A stretch of 64,000 bases of DNA from Zopfochytrium polystomum (Eukaryota > Chytridiomycota > Chytridiomycetes > Chytridiales > Chytridiaceae), in the NCBI GenBank assembly GCA_025765615.1, contig JAIVFJ010000267.1:1-64000 (forward strand), read 5' to 3'. A model generated the notes under the pieces. It was not told the origin of the DNA and did not search any database. It saw only the letters and a list, made by a program, of their open reading frames with translations. The translations under genes were made by a program, and so were the position numbers. Position 1 is the stretch's first letter; each line of letters starts with the position of its first letter. Shown here one piece after another: positions 32,652 through 43,707 of the stretch.

Positions 32652-33135
32652 GGGATGGGGAGAGAAAGGCCGGAGAAGGAAGGGAGCGAAGCAACTCCTT
32701 CGTTGCTTGACTTGATCTAATAGAATTTTTTTTTTTTTTCAGAGCCTTTTTTTTCCTTTAGCCCCGCACTATGTGATCGATTTCGCGTGCGCGGCCAACA
32801 CTGAAGAAGAATAAATTTACTTTACTGTTTGTCGGAGCAAGCCAAAAGCAACGTTGTGGGGGTGAGTTTTTTGAAACAGGCAAAGTGCCACCACACAGCC
32901 CAAAATTCTGCTCCGCCCAAATTTTATTCCAACAGCGAGTGCCACCCTCCACCCAAACGGCAACGAGAAGAAGACGAAGACACACTGGAGCCAGACAGAC
33001 CCACTTGAATTTAAAAAAATAGAAGACACACTTCAAAATCCACATCGAAGAGCTTGGGTCGGGCGCGCTTCTGTGTAACTCCACCCTCCCAACACTTGCG
33101 TCTCTTGCGTCTCCCCCAGCCGTGCCTGCTCACAG

Positions 33136-33143
33136 TATAAAAA
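33136..33143 (+). promoter_or_regulatory. TATA box of the small secreted protein gene
   Basis: TATAAAAA lies 110 bp upstream of the ATG at 33246. Confidence 0.65.
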
Positions 33144-33245
33144 CCGAACATGCGGGACCGCTGCTGCTCCACTCACAATCTCACCGCCGCCCATCACAAC
33201 AAGATCAAGGCAGAACTCTTCTTCTGAGGATCACACAAACACAGA

Positions 33246-33762
33246 ATGAACATCTCCTTGATCAACATATGCTCGTCGACCCTTCTGTGCTTCTTGCTCC
33301 TCTCGTCGTCGCCCGTGATTGCGCGGATCCGCCATGATAGCTGTACGCTTCTTCTTTCTACCATCCTTCGTGCCCCCGTGAGCCCTGGCTCCCCCCATCC
33401 GCATATCCACTCACGCATAAAAAATGGTTACAAAAAAAAACAAAAATGCAGTGGGAACTCCGTCCCCGCCCGACTTCTCCTCGCCCCAATTAGGTGCGCA
33501 CTCTATCTCTTCCTCGCACACCGGCAACACCCCCGCCGTGCCCTCGCTCGACAACCAAGACATCGCGCACGCCGTCGCCCAGTTCCACGGCCACTCGAGC
33601 CAGTCGGGAAGCGCGCCAATCGTCGTGAAAAAGGAGAATGTTGAGCAGGTGCATCCCGCGCCCAGCACGCTTTCGGCCGCGCTTGAAACGCGCCCGAGGT
33701 CGAATCACCATGCCGAGAAGCCGAAGCACAACGGTGGGAAATCGCGGAGGAGGAGGCGGTGA
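33246..33762 (+). CDS. Small secreted protein with basic C-terminus
   Basis: Two exons: 33246-33342 and 33452-33762 (135 residues), splice GT (GTACGC) to CAG with an in-frame join. Residues 1-26 form a signal peptide (SSTLLCFLLLSSSPVIA). The mature part is hydrophilic, Ser/Pro/His-rich (LDNQDIAHAVAQFHGHSS) and ends in a run of arginines after HNGGKS. A TATA box lies 110 bp upstream. No family is recognised. It converges with the carrier gene. Confidence 0.7.
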
Positions 33763-34088
33763 TCACTGATTGGTGCTGTTTTGTTGCGTGTCGAACATGG
33801 TGCCTCTCACTCTCATCTCTCCTCCTCTCTACCTCTATCCCTCGCTCTTTTTCTTTTTTTTCTCGCTTTCTCCTACTCCAACATTCATTCCTGTAATTCT
33901 TTGCTTTCCCTCCGAGCTGCCTTTTGGTGAACAAACAAATACACAGACAGTGTGAACTTTTTTGCAGATGAGCTTAAGTTTTGGAATGGCCTCGGTGAGC
34001 CTCCCAAAAATGTCTATTGGACATTGCGCGCTACGAATGAAAGAAGAAAGGAAACAAGGGTACATAGAAAAGTCGGGCAGTGGGTGTT

Positions 34089-35493
34089 TCAGCCGAGAAC
34101 GCGGACGGTCAGTTCAAAGACGGTAAACGTCGCAGCTGTGAAAAGGCGGTTCGTCTGTTAGTTTGGGATTTAAACTTGCAAGAAAAGCACAGCTGCATAC
34201 CGGCGGCAGGAATCGTCCGGAGGACAGTCACGGGGAACCCGTTGAACAGGCCGCGGATCCCCGATTCGGCGTAGATGCTGCGGAGGTTTGGGAACACGGC
34301 CGTCGAACACTCGCCCGGGTTCGTCTTTTGTATCCGCGACTTGACCAGGTCGAGCGGATCTGCGCGAATGAAACGATTAGGTTCAAAGCCGTCTCCCCCC
34401 CAACCCCACTCTCGCTCCCCGCGCTCCCTTCACTACTTTCAGCAACAAGTCCAGTACCCAACCCCGCCCACCGACCCCGCCAGCATCAACCTCTCCACGG
34501 GAAGCGTCGCCCCAGCCGGATACCCCTCCGGCGTCAGCGCCCGCTTCGCCGCCTCAAACCCGCCATAGAACCCCGCGTACGCCGGTATCTCCCTCACGAT
34601 CGTCGCCCATGTCCCGCGCATCAGCCCGCGCCGCAGCCCGTGCGTCCCGATCAGCGCCCGCGCGACGCCGACGGGGCCGTGGTAGACGGCGGGGCCGCCG
34701 GCGACGGAGGCGGCGCTCGGGGAGGTGTATTGCGCTTGGAGGCGGATTTTGAGGAGCTCGATCGGGCTCGCGACGAAGGAGTTGACGATGCCGGCGCCGA
34801 TGCCGGCGAGGGCTGTTGAGGGAGTTTGCGGTGGGGGGGGGGGGGGGAGGTGGGGTGTCAGTAATAACGCGAACGTCGGGGAGAATGCGCATGAAGGGGC
34901 TCACCGATTTTGGGAATGCTGAGCTGCGCGTCGGGGCTGCGAGGGTCGGCGAGGAGCATCTTGAACCAGCCGTACGACGTGAACACGACCGCGTTCACAA
35001 AGCCGATGCCGACGAGCGGCGCCGCCATCCCCTTGTACAGGCCTAGCACGCCTTCGTTCCGGATCGTTTGCGTGAAGCAGTCGATCGGGCCTTGGGTTCG
35101 AGTGGGTGGTGGGTGATTGTGGATGTGTGAGCGGACGGGCGTGATGATATCGCTGGTGGGGGTGATTACCTTTGAATTTGGTGGGGTCTAGTTGTAGCCG
35201 GACTTTGATCGTGTCGAGAGGGTGGCCGATCGCGACCTGGACAGTTGGGTGATCGCGTTAGACGCGCGGGTAAGATCGATGAGAGAGTAAAGGAAAACGA
35301 CCACGATGCGGGCCGAAGCCGGGTATGCTGACCTGCGCCATCCCGCTGATGCTGCCGGCCACAAAGTCCTGGGTGATTGGGAGCGAAAGACGGATTCGTG
35401 ATCAGTTTTTCGTGTTAATCGTGGGCAGGCTGTTCGTGGTTTCACCTTCCAGGTTGGAAGAGGAACCGCTGCTACGCGCTTGTCCCCGGGCAT
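34089..35493 (-). CDS. Mitochondrial carrier family (SLC25) transporter
   Basis: Seven exons on the minus strand: 35493-35446, 35368-35333, 35236-35170, 35090-34905, 34812-34447, 34359-34201, 34135-34089, giving 302 residues, the usual family size. Three carrier signatures are present: HPLDTIKVRLQ, SPIELLKIRLQ and YPLDLVKSRIQ (the last formed across a splice join). Repeats carry GLYKGM, GLRRGLMRG and GLFNGFPVTVLRTIP. The N-terminus MPGDKRVAAVPLPTWKDFVAGSISGMAQ and the features GIGAGIVNSFVASP resemble the Ymc1/carnitine-acylcarnitine/amino-acid branch; the substrate is not decided. It acts in the inner mitochondrial membrane. It starts 266 bp from the divergent uridine-kinase-like gene. Confidence 0.92.
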
Positions 35494-35759
35494 GATGATT
35501 GCAGGTGCAGCGACGGTGTGAGTGGAGTTGGTGAGAGGTGGAGTGGTTGGTCGCTCGCGTCGGGTCGAAGGGTGTCAAACGATACAGTGGACAGCAACCC
35601 GGTAAGCGATCGGGGGCGAAGAAAGAAAAGACGATCGACAAGCGAGCTTTCAAACTCAGAAGAGAACAACACACAGGCAGACAGACAGACAGACAGGCCG
35701 GCAGACAGACAGACACTTAATCTCTTATCAGTTGTGTGGGTGACAAGTCTCAAACGTCA

Positions 35760-37097
35760 ATGCCGCCGTCTTCTCCCAGTTCGCAGGCGTCGCCCAGCAC
35801 CGCCGCCTCGGCCGACGAGAAGGCCGCCCGCAGGGGATCGGGCGCCCTCTCGAACTTCTTCCAGCGCCTCGGCAGCGGCGGCGGCAGCGCGGCGGGCAAG
35901 GGCAGCCGCAAGGGTTCGCAGTCGCCCGGCCGCTCCGCCAGCCAGGACTCCATCGCCGCCGACGACAAACGGGACGAGCCGGGTGAGACTTAGGGGACAG
36001 ATCGGCGATCGGCGGGCGCGCCATCTTGAGAACTTATTTTCCCTTTCACAGCCGCGAGAGCTCCCCACATCAGCCCGGATCGCAGCGTGTCCGAGCTGAG
36101 CATCAACGAGCCGCCGCTCGTCGTCCACAAGGTAGAGTCCAACGCCGCGGGAGACCTGGCCGAGTCCCACCGCCGCCCGTTCTTCATCGCCATCAGCGGC
36201 GGCGCAGCCAGCGGCAAGAAGGAGGTCTGCTCCATGATCGTTGACAAGCTCAAGTCGACCGAGGCTCGGAAAGGTAAAGCGAATCCTTTTTATTTTTCTC
36301 GCTGAAGGACAGGCGGTATAACGCCCGCACGCGGGAATTGGTGCAGTCGCCATCGTCAAGCTGGAGAGCTTTTACCGGGAGCTGACGCCGGAGGACCGTG
36401 TCCGCGTGGACGCCGGGACGTACAACTTTGATCACCCCGATGCTGTCGACTTTAAGCTTCTCGAAACGTGCCTCGTCGACCTGGCTGCGGGCAAGGATTT
36501 TTCCGTGCCTGTGTGGGACTTTCAAACTCTCAAGCGGTAAAATGGCCTTGGTGGCTTGCCGGATACCTCAGTCTTATTACTTCTTTCGCAAAAAAAAAGG
36601 CTGCCCTCGACAACGCCGACCCTCTACCATCCCGACATCGTCTTTGTCATCGGCCCCCTCGTCCTCTACAAGAAGCGCGTCCGCGACTTTTTCAACCTCC
36701 GCGTCTTCATCGACGTTGACAGCGACACGCGTCTCGCTAACCAGGTCATCCGCGACACCGAGGTCAGGTTCAAGAAACCGCTTGAGACCGTCCTGACGGA
36801 GTACCTCGACTCGGTCAAGCCGGCGTTTGAGGATTTTATCTTGCCGGTGAGCGGTTTGATGTTTCTTATCTTTTTTCTCTCTTTGCTCAACGCGCGCCGC
36901 AGACAAAGAAGTTTGCGGATGTTATCGTGCCCCGAGGCGCGACGAACTTGGTCGCGGTAGACCTGCTCGCAAAGCATGTCGTCGACGTGCTCATCGAGCA
37001 CGGCGCCGACGACGGCGCGGCGCTGATCGGTCGTCGGCCGTCGAAGCTGACGCTCGCAAAGTCGCCGGACCGCGTTATGATTGAAGTCAGCGCGTGA
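35760..37097 (+). CDS. Uridine/cytidine kinase-like protein with altered P-loop
   Basis: Exons: 35760-35982, 36052-36273, 36347-36536, 36600-36846, 36903-37097; start at ATG MPPSSPSSQ. A Ser-rich leader of about 120 residues precedes the kinase-like domain: FFIAISGGAASGKKEVCSMI, YNFDHPDAVDFKLL, HPDIVFVIGPLVLYKKRVRDFFNLRVFIDVDSDTRLANQVIRD, KFADVIVPRGATNLVAVDLL. The order matches uridine-cytidine kinases (pyrimidine salvage). The Walker A Ser/Thr after GK is Lys (GKK), and the usual FEGIL-type strand is VIGPL. These changes suggest lowered or lost phosphotransfer. The acceptor of exon 4 follows a run of A rather than pyrimidines. Confidence 0.85.
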
Positions 37098-37810
37098 ACT
37101 GTTTGGTTGGGGGAAGAGGACGATGACACGACGGAGGAAGGGAGGGCGAGAGACATTGTTACTTGCAACATTCATTGTTTATTATCTCTCCGTTTGTGAC
37201 GTCTCCTTTTGTAATTTTTCCCGGCACTTCTTGAATGCTCCGCTCCAGTCCGGCGGGCGGAAGAAGAGTTTATACTCATTGCTGCCTTTCTTTGGGCAAT
37301 ATCGAGTAAATGAGAACAATGTCTTTGGAAACATTTTTCGATACCAACATCTGGAGCAGACATCAAACATAAGCACAGCGAAACCATTCCAATGTGGGCG
37401 ACCCAAGCGCTTGATGTGAGGAGGAGGCCCAGGTCACTTTGTCACTCGCACTTGCGCTTCACACTTCTGATTGCGCACCTGCGTTTTTCAAATTCTCACC
37501 TGGCGGCAGCTGGTTAAAGAGCAATGCTCGAAGTGATGCGACACACAATGTTACCACGGTTCCGGAGACTAGTTGCTCATTCCATCACTTCCATTTTGCA
37601 AGTAAAGAGTATTTTGTGGACGAGAGCGATGCTAAGGATGTTTTTGAAACGTATGTTGAAATCAAAATCTGATCCTGGCACAAAACTTTAAGGGAGACGA
37701 AGTTAGTAGCGAGGCAGGAGGGAGAGGAAAAACGCACTGAAAACCCGGAAAAAAAACACCCACAACGAGCAAAATAAAGGGGCAAACCAAAATCAAAGGA
37801 AGGGCCAAAC
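37098..37810. other. Intergenic, no supported gene
   Basis: Between two gene ends. Short frames lack domains. Confidence 0.5.
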
Positions 37811-37813
37811 AAA

Positions 37814-38875
37814 TCAACCAAACATAGCGCGGATCTCCGATGCAGCCTCTTCCGCCTCTTTTCGAAGACTGCTGGCAAGTTCACCGTCCGGACATCCCCA
37901 GATGTGCAAGTCCAGAGCGAGTGCCTTTGCCTTTTCTTCCCAGTCGCTCACCCTTTTCAACAGCACTTTTCGCTCTTCTTCGTTCTGGATAAACTGCTGT
38001 GCGTGGTGCAGAGCCAGGACGACGCCAATCGCTGTGGTTGCAATCGAGTACATCTTTGTGATAACGTGGTACCCGACGAGGGAACCGGGTTCAAACAGAT
38101 GCCACAGCGGAACGCTGTCGAAGTGGAACCCTGCCAATGTCAGCCTGCCGACGAACTCTGCGTTTTGTAGGCCCTTCACGCCTAGGAACGCCACGGTGCT
38201 AACATAGGTCGCGGCAGCGAAGCTGAGAGTGTCCCCAGCCTCGCGCAACACAGCGAAAAGAGATGCATTGGCTGGCGAGGCCTCGTCAATCAAGTTGATG
38301 AACTTTTCTCCGTCCGTGCGCGCCACTTTGTCCGTCAGGGCGATGCCGGTTGCGATCACGGCTTCAACCAGGATTCCTTCGTCGTAACTCCTCTCCCTGA
38401 ACTTGTCGACGAACCCAACCAAAAGGGAGAATATCTGCGAAACAACAGTTTTGAGACGAGGAGCCCCAAAGTATCTGGGAATGCACGCTTACATCCTTGG
38501 CGACTTGGGCCGCGTTGTCCTCGTCCTTCCCGACAACCTTTTTCGCCACGCTTTGCACCGCCCGCATCGCCTGGAACAACAGCCGACACGACTCGGCGAT
38601 CCTGTCCCCCTCGACTTGCTCGCTCGACAGCGCCGCCCGGATGGCCGTGTACACGTCCTGCAGCTCCGCCTCGGACGCCTCCGCGATCTTCTTGGCAAAC
38701 ATCGTCCACACGTCGCCGACCGCCACCCCCGCCCCGAACAGCGTCGCCCAAAGGACCGCAGGGCCCGGAGCCACCACCGTCGCCACCCCGGCCCCAGCGA
38801 TCCCGAGGGAGCCGGCGAGGGAGATGCCGTGCCCGATGGCGATGCCGTTGCGCCCGGGGTTCACCAAAGAACGCT
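37814..38875 (-). CDS. Uncharacterised alpha-helical protein with Gly/Ala-rich membrane-like N-terminus
   Basis: Two exons are supported on the minus strand: about 38875-38493 and 38434-37814 (donor GTAAGC, acceptor CAG). Translation runs NPGRNGIAIGHGISLAGSLGIAGAGVATVVAPGPAVLWATLFGAGVAVGD, a long Gly/Ala segment able to form a membrane hairpin, then charged helices (AKKIAEASEAELQDVYTAI) and, in exon 2, FSLLVGFVDKFRERSYDEGILVEAVIA ... SFAAATYVSTVAFLG ... VSDWEEKAKALALDLHIWG. No ATG opens the first exon, so an upstream exon is expected; a candidate piece ending in NPKQFQRGG lies near 38980-39090. The function is unknown. Confidence 0.65.
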
Positions 38876-39476
38876 GGTCTCACCAATTTTCGCACTTGTT
38901 TTCATAACAACCGACCAAAATAATTTTATTTTTGTACTGATTTTTCGAGGGTTAGAAAGGAGGCGAGGGAGAACGAACCAAGTAAGTGCTTGGGCCGCCA
39001 CGTTGGAACTGCTTCGGGTTATATTTGATGAATGCTTCCGTCAATTTATCCGCCGGTTTCGCACAAGGCTCACCAATCGAGCGTAAACTGTAGGCCGTTG
39101 GCCCACCGCGTTTACAGTCAATCTCCCACAGAAATGACCCGGCTTTTAAATGGAAAGCGGATGATGCCTATGATCGTCCCGAGAACGGCAGCTTTGTAAA
39201 TGGGGCGTGGCGAGGGAATCGCGACTGGTTCGACCCCTGCGTTCCAGTCGAGGCAGCAGATCGGTGTTTCTGCATAATGGATGTAGGATGCCACAGAAAC
39301 CACACTGCCGCCATCCTGAAAATTTCGCCCACAACCCCTGTTGGTTTTGTCACATTCGACAAACTCTTCCGCTGAAATTCGAAGTAGGCTCTGAAATCAT
39401 GAGGCGTCCGTTGCGCCGAGACTCCTGATGAAAGAGTTGAGCAAGTTAACTGTTGCAAGCCTACAGTGTCTTCACA

Positions 39477-39558
39477 GACAACGTGGCCGAGTGGTTAAGG
39501 CGACAGACTTGAAATCTGTTGGGGTTTCCCCGCGTAGGTTCGAACCCTGCCGTTGTCG
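39477..39558 (+). tRNA. tRNA-Ser(TGA)
   Basis: 82 nt. Acceptor GACAACG pairs with CGTTGTC; the D-arm is GCCGAGTGGTTAAGGC. Anticodon arm: ACAGA, loop CTTGAAA, TCTGT, anticodon TGA. A long class II variable arm (GGGGTTTCCCC) and T arm GTAGG-TTCGAAC-CCTGC are present. All stems pair. No CCA is encoded and no clear T4 terminator follows within 20 nt. Confidence 0.93.
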
Positions 39559-39713
39559 CAGGTCGGAATCATCGCAGCATTAACCTCTTCACCTATCGTT
39601 CGATGCTCACCAAGTTCCCCCCCCCGCTGACCTTTTCGTCCGCTTGCTGCATCTCGGGATTTTCTTGAGCAAAAATGGCGACATTCCTGCTTCTGCACCT
39701 CGTGAGGCACGTT

Positions 39714-39858
39714 TCCCCGGACGAAGGATTGAACTCCGATTTCCACCAGGTGAACTCACGCTCTTCCAAGTGAGCTAGATTCCCAACGAGTGGAAAGCCC
39801 GGGGATTGAACCCGGTACCTTAAGCGCTGGTGGTGTCTTGCCATTAGACGACCCGGGA
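39714..39858 (-). tRNA. Two tRNA-like units with exchanged halves (order A5'-B3'-B5'-A3')
   Basis: Reading the minus strand, two successive units each have a D-arm (39849-39835; 39775-39760) and a T-arm with TTCAATC loop (39815-39799; 39738-39722), but their own acceptor ends do not pair. Across units they do. TCCCGGG (39858-39852) pairs with TCCGGGG (39721-39715) in all seven positions, two being G-T. GGGAATC (39784-39778) pairs with GCTTTCC (39798-39792) at six of seven. CCACC (39833-39829) pairs with GGTGG (39747-39743). TGAGT (39758-39754) pairs with GCTTA (39825-39821), with two G-T. Only 3 + 6 loop bases remain, too few for two 7-nt anticodon loops, so identities are unresolved. It is either a permuted tRNA nested in another or a reciprocal half-swap. 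Confidence 0.6.
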
Positions 39859-39879
39859 AGTCGAAAGTACATAGTTCAG

Positions 39880-40165
39880 CAATTTTATACAGAGTGGCAC
39901 GACCAGTTCGTGGACGCGCTGACGGCGGTGCTTCAGATAGAGGCTGTGGCAGCGGCGCGTGATAGGGCGGAGGCGGCGGTCTGCATAGAAGTGGAGGCGG
40001 AGCGCGAACGAGTCAAAAGCAACGAGTGCGCAAAGAGGCCAAAAGACTGCGCGAAGAGACCCATTCGCTCTTCGAGAGGACCGCGGAGCTGCGCGAGGAG
40101 ACGAAGGCGGTTTTGGAGAAAAGCGACGAGGTGGGACCAGAGGGGTGTGATCGTGCAATAAATCA
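39880..40165 (+). pseudogene. Coiled-coil frame broken by a shift
   Basis: Plus-strand translation DQFVDALTAVLQIEAVAAARDRAEAAVCIEVEAERERVKSN is continued, in another frame from about 40026, by RKEAKRLREETHSLFERTAELREETKAVLEKSDE. Both are heptad-rich and Glu/Arg-rich, so one coiled-coil is suggested with a frame change near 40022 and no room for an intron. A short gene with a sequencing error is an alternative. Confidence 0.35.
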
Positions 40166-40777
40166 ACTCGAGATGAGGCCTCCTGTAACTTCGACGGCGT
40201 CCTCAACATCGGCCTCTTCTTCTCCGCCGCCACCCACCCACCATCGAAGCGCTTCGACGTCGCCGCGCCAGCTTGCGAGGAATACTGCCCGCCGCAGAGA
40301 GGCGGTGAGGAATCGGCGACCGGCGTTTCCGCCGCGATCGCGGACGAGGGCGAGGCGATCGGTATTCGCAAACCAGTTGGCCGCCAGTTCAGAGGACGCG
40401 CTCGTCCCAGCCGACATCGAGGTAGTCTGCGTCACCCTGAGGTTACGACAGTCGAACAAGGTCATGCACGCTTCTTGGATTCCTTCGTTGCCTGCTGAAG
40501 AAAAATTACAGTCAAGGGAGGAAACAAAGATCAATCAGTCCATTGAGCAGCAAGTTTTTGCACTAACAAATCCTGGGGTCCAGCGAGGATCACGTTAACT
40601 GGATCCAAAATCGCCCAATAACAGTGAGACGTAAAAAAAACCAAAAAAAAAAAAACAAAAAAAGCACCAAGTGCCCCCCCATTTCCCCCTCTTGTATGCA
40701 CGTGTGATAAAGTAAAATAGAAAATAGTCAGAAGGACTTGCCAAGACAAATTCGACGACAGCCAGCACCCTTGCCAG

Positions 40778-42050
40778 TTAGTGCTCGCAAAGCGAAATGC
40801 CGTACGCCTCCGCAAACCCGCCAACCTGCCCGCTGCTCCGCTCCTCCATGACCAACCGCGCGACCTTCCCCGCCTCCTCCTCGGTCCACGTCGCGCCCGC
40901 CGCCCTCGCGATTTCCCCGACAGCTACCACAGGCAGCCTGCCGCGCCCGAGGACCTCCGCCAGCTCCCCGACGACCCACTTTGTCTGCTGCCTCGGCACG
41001 TCGCGGGTCGACGGGATCCGCACACCCGGTTCGACGACAAAGAACGCCAGCACGGCGCGGCGACCCGGGCGCGTCTTGTCCGCGAGCTCGAACGGCATCA
41101 CGCGGTGCTGGTGAAAGTTTGGGAACGCGACGGCGCGGCCGTGCATCGCGCGGACGTCGCCGCTGGCGCGGACGCGGCTGCCGCCGGACTGGCTTTTGAA
41201 GCCGTACACCTTTTCGATGCCGTAGTAGCGGTCTTGCTGGTAGTCAAAGTCCGGTTCGCGGTAGGCGTGGCGGAAGGCGACGCGCGAGTCGGCGATATTG
41301 TCGAGGTTGTAGTAGACGAGGACGGTCGCGGCGATCGCCTCGTCCGTGCGAGGCGGTCGGCCACGCCACGGCCTCGTCCTTGCAGCGCGGCGTCGAGTAC
41401 CGCAGCATCGCGCGCGCGGCGATGTCCCTCAGCTCCCCGATCATGAACGCGGCGGCGGCCTTTGCCGACTCTCGGATGTCCTCGGCGGTCTCGGGCGGCA
41501 AGTCGAGCGACAGACGCATCTGTTTGAACTCGTGGGTCGCGTCGTGGGTCTTGCGGAACAGGTAGCACATGACGCAGAGGTCGTACGACGGCGGGCAGGT
41601 TTGGCAGACGAAGCGCGGGCCGGGGAAATCGTAGGCGCTGCATTCGTCGCAGCGGACGCCGACCCAGCCGACGGATTCGCGGACTTTGGCGAGCGGCTCG
41701 GTCGAGTCGCCGTCGATGGAGCCGTAGCGGTAGGCCAGGTCGAAGGCGAGGCCCATGTCGATCAGCGCGGCCTCGGCCTCGGCCTTCCAGCGATCGGCGA
41801 CGGTCGTTGGTGGTGCGGGCGCCGCTGTCGCAGTGGCGGAGTCGGGGACGGCGGCAAGGAGCTTGCGCCACCAGTCGGTCTTTGATCCGAGGACTGCGTT
41901 GAGGACTCTAGTGTAGTGCGCCTCGCGCAGCGTGATGCAGGGCAGCTGAGTGTTGCGCAGACGCTTGGCGCGCTCGACGACGGCCGAAAGAGCGTCGCCA
42001 GGGTTGCGTTGTCGTTGTCGATGTCGTTGCGTCCATTGTCCGGCAAGGAG
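40778..42050 (-). CDS. DUF4246-family protein with ZZ-type zinc finger; internal frameshift
   Basis: The minus-strand translation starts within LAGQWTQRHRQRQRNPGDALSAVVERAKRL and continues LPCITLREAHYTRVLNAVLGSKTDWWRKLL, then MGLAFDLAYRYG. A ZZ finger follows: CDECSAYDFPGPRFVCQTCPPSYDLCVMC ... HDATHEF. After CKDEAVAWP the frame changes by one base near 41350-41363, resuming as RTDEAIAATVLVYYNLDN and RYYGIEKVYGFKSQSGGSRV, FPNFHQHRVMPFEL, GRRAVLAFFVVEPGVRIPSTRDVPRQQ, the C-terminal signature of fungal DUF4246 proteins. The distance is too small for an intron, so it is a mutation or an assembly error. The 5' end is unresolved; an acceptor CACAG near 42063 is possible. The function of the family is unknown. 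Confidence 0.72.
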
Positions 42051-42059
42051 GAGCGTGCG

Positions 42060-42725
42060 CCGTGACTGTGCAAAAATGTCTGCTGTGGGGAACTTTTCCT
42101 TCTTTTTTTTTTTCTCCCCAACCCGCGCGAGGCATCCTCCTTGATTTGTTTGGTTCCTGCGTACGCGTTTGAGGGAAATGGGGAGGGAGAAGGGGAGGGG
42201 CGAAAGGAATAGAGTTTTGGAGCCTTTGACTTTTGCCTACGTTTTCGAAGGTTAAGCGCAATATTAATACTCGTGTCGTTTTCAACACACCTTCATTCCT
42301 GCTGCCGCCGCCGCTGCGCCCGTCAACACCAAATTTCCAGCAGCCGCCATCGCACCTGCCCCAATTTTGAAGATGCTTGGGCCAATTTGCACTTCGCCAA
42401 GTGAAAGTGCCACACCGCAGAGAAGTCAACCCAAAATTCTGTCTGCCCAAATTTCAACAGAGGAGGCGGCTGTGACGAAGGCGATGCGAGACGAGTTGGC
42501 AAGCGAAAATGGAGCGACGGAGAAGGGTACATCTGATTCTGGAAGGTTGCGAAAGCCACTTGCAACAGCCAATAATATGTATCACAATGAAACCGACTGG
42601 GAACTTCGATTCAATTGAAGGTTTCCAAGAGGTGTTGGTCCTGCTCAACCTTTTTCCAAGAATGTGCCCACGTTTACGTAAAACTTTCTTTGTCAAGATG
42701 TGCAATTGGGAGCCCGAAATTCCAA
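42060..42725. other. Intergenic, no supported gene
   Basis: Holds the presumed 5' end of the DUF4246 gene and the approach to the tRNA-iMet. A 13-nt T tract near 42103-42111 is present. No other feature is supported. Confidence 0.45.
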
Positions 42726-42797
42726 AGCAGCGTAGTGTAGTGGAAGCACGTTGGGCTCATAACCCAAAGGTCGAACGATCGAAACGTTCCGCTGCTA
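42726..42797 (+). tRNA. Initiator tRNA-Met(CAT), copy 1
   Basis: 72 nt. Acceptor AGCAGCG pairs CGCTGCT, giving the A1-U72 pair typical of eukaryotic initiators. The anticodon arm has three G-C pairs next to the loop (TTGGG-CTCATAA-CCCAA). The T loop GATCGAAAC replaces TTC, again initiator-specific. The sequence is identical to the copy at 61622-61693 on the other strand. No T4 terminator follows directly. Confidence 0.93.
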
Positions 42798-43705
42798 CAG
42801 ATTATTAGCCCATCGACCTGGGCCACCCACCTCATGACTTAGTGATATTTACGTCTGAATTGCTTTCGAACGCTCTTTGTACCGGTCACTGGGGTCAACC
42901 TCGCAGATACTGGACCTTTCATTGACAGTATTTGTGCCCGTTCACATGAACAGGTCAACTTTTGAAAGTTTTTATGTGTCGTTTCTCCTGCATGCAGTCA
43001 GCTGCTCCGACCGACACCCGCGAAGTGTTGCTGCATGGAAAACGCAAGCAGGAGACTTTCCCAGTGTGGAAAGGGCCGGAGGTAAGTAAATTGTGTTCTG
43101 CTACGCTGTGACAAGGATTTCGGCCCGAACAGGCGGGCAAATACGATTGCGCGACACCGATTTCCGTCACAACTCCACTCATGGCAATGATTCTGCTTGT
43201 GCGGGTGACATAGCAGCATCCGTTTTCCGGTCCATTGCACGCAATTGAGCAAAGCAAAGGGCCAGAGACTGGACACAGACACTTCCACTGGAAGGGTGCT
43301 GGCAAACAAAACGGGACAATCAGCTGAGCAAAGAGAAAGCCAAACATCGGAATGCCCATCGAGCGAGTGTCTCCCGTCTCGATAGCAGACTTCTTCTGCG
43401 CCGCATATCAGGTGAACAACCCAATCCAAAATCTCCCGGCGGCCGACGCCCTTTGGGTTAAGCCTTGAATCATCTCCTATTTGTTTGTAAGCTCAACTTT
43501 GCCTGTCTGAGAGGTGTCACACCCCACGTTGCAGTCGCGCCTTGCCATTATTCCTTATTTTTTTTTTGGAGATGCTTTCGTGGGGTATGCTTTGACTTAT
43601 CTCAAGTTACTTCTCCTTGGCCACTTTTGGTCCCTTTTTTTTTATGCCAAGCCAGCCCATCCATCAAACAAACACAAAACTTCGCCACTGACAAGTGCAA
43701 CAACC
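42798..43705. other. Intergenic, no supported gene
   Basis: Frames of 100-145 codons occur on both strands without recognisable domains. Nothing else seen. Confidence 0.45.
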
Positions 43706-43707
43706 CA

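Noticed and set aside
38356..38895. 179-codon minus-strand frame beginning RKLVRPAFFGEPRAQ
   Set aside because: It overlaps the Gly/Ala-rich exon in another frame and is Arg/Gly nonsense.
43465..43707. N-terminal extension of the 43708-44019 frame
   Set aside because: It starts at a distant ATG but passes a T-rich tract and has no domain; an intron is as likely.
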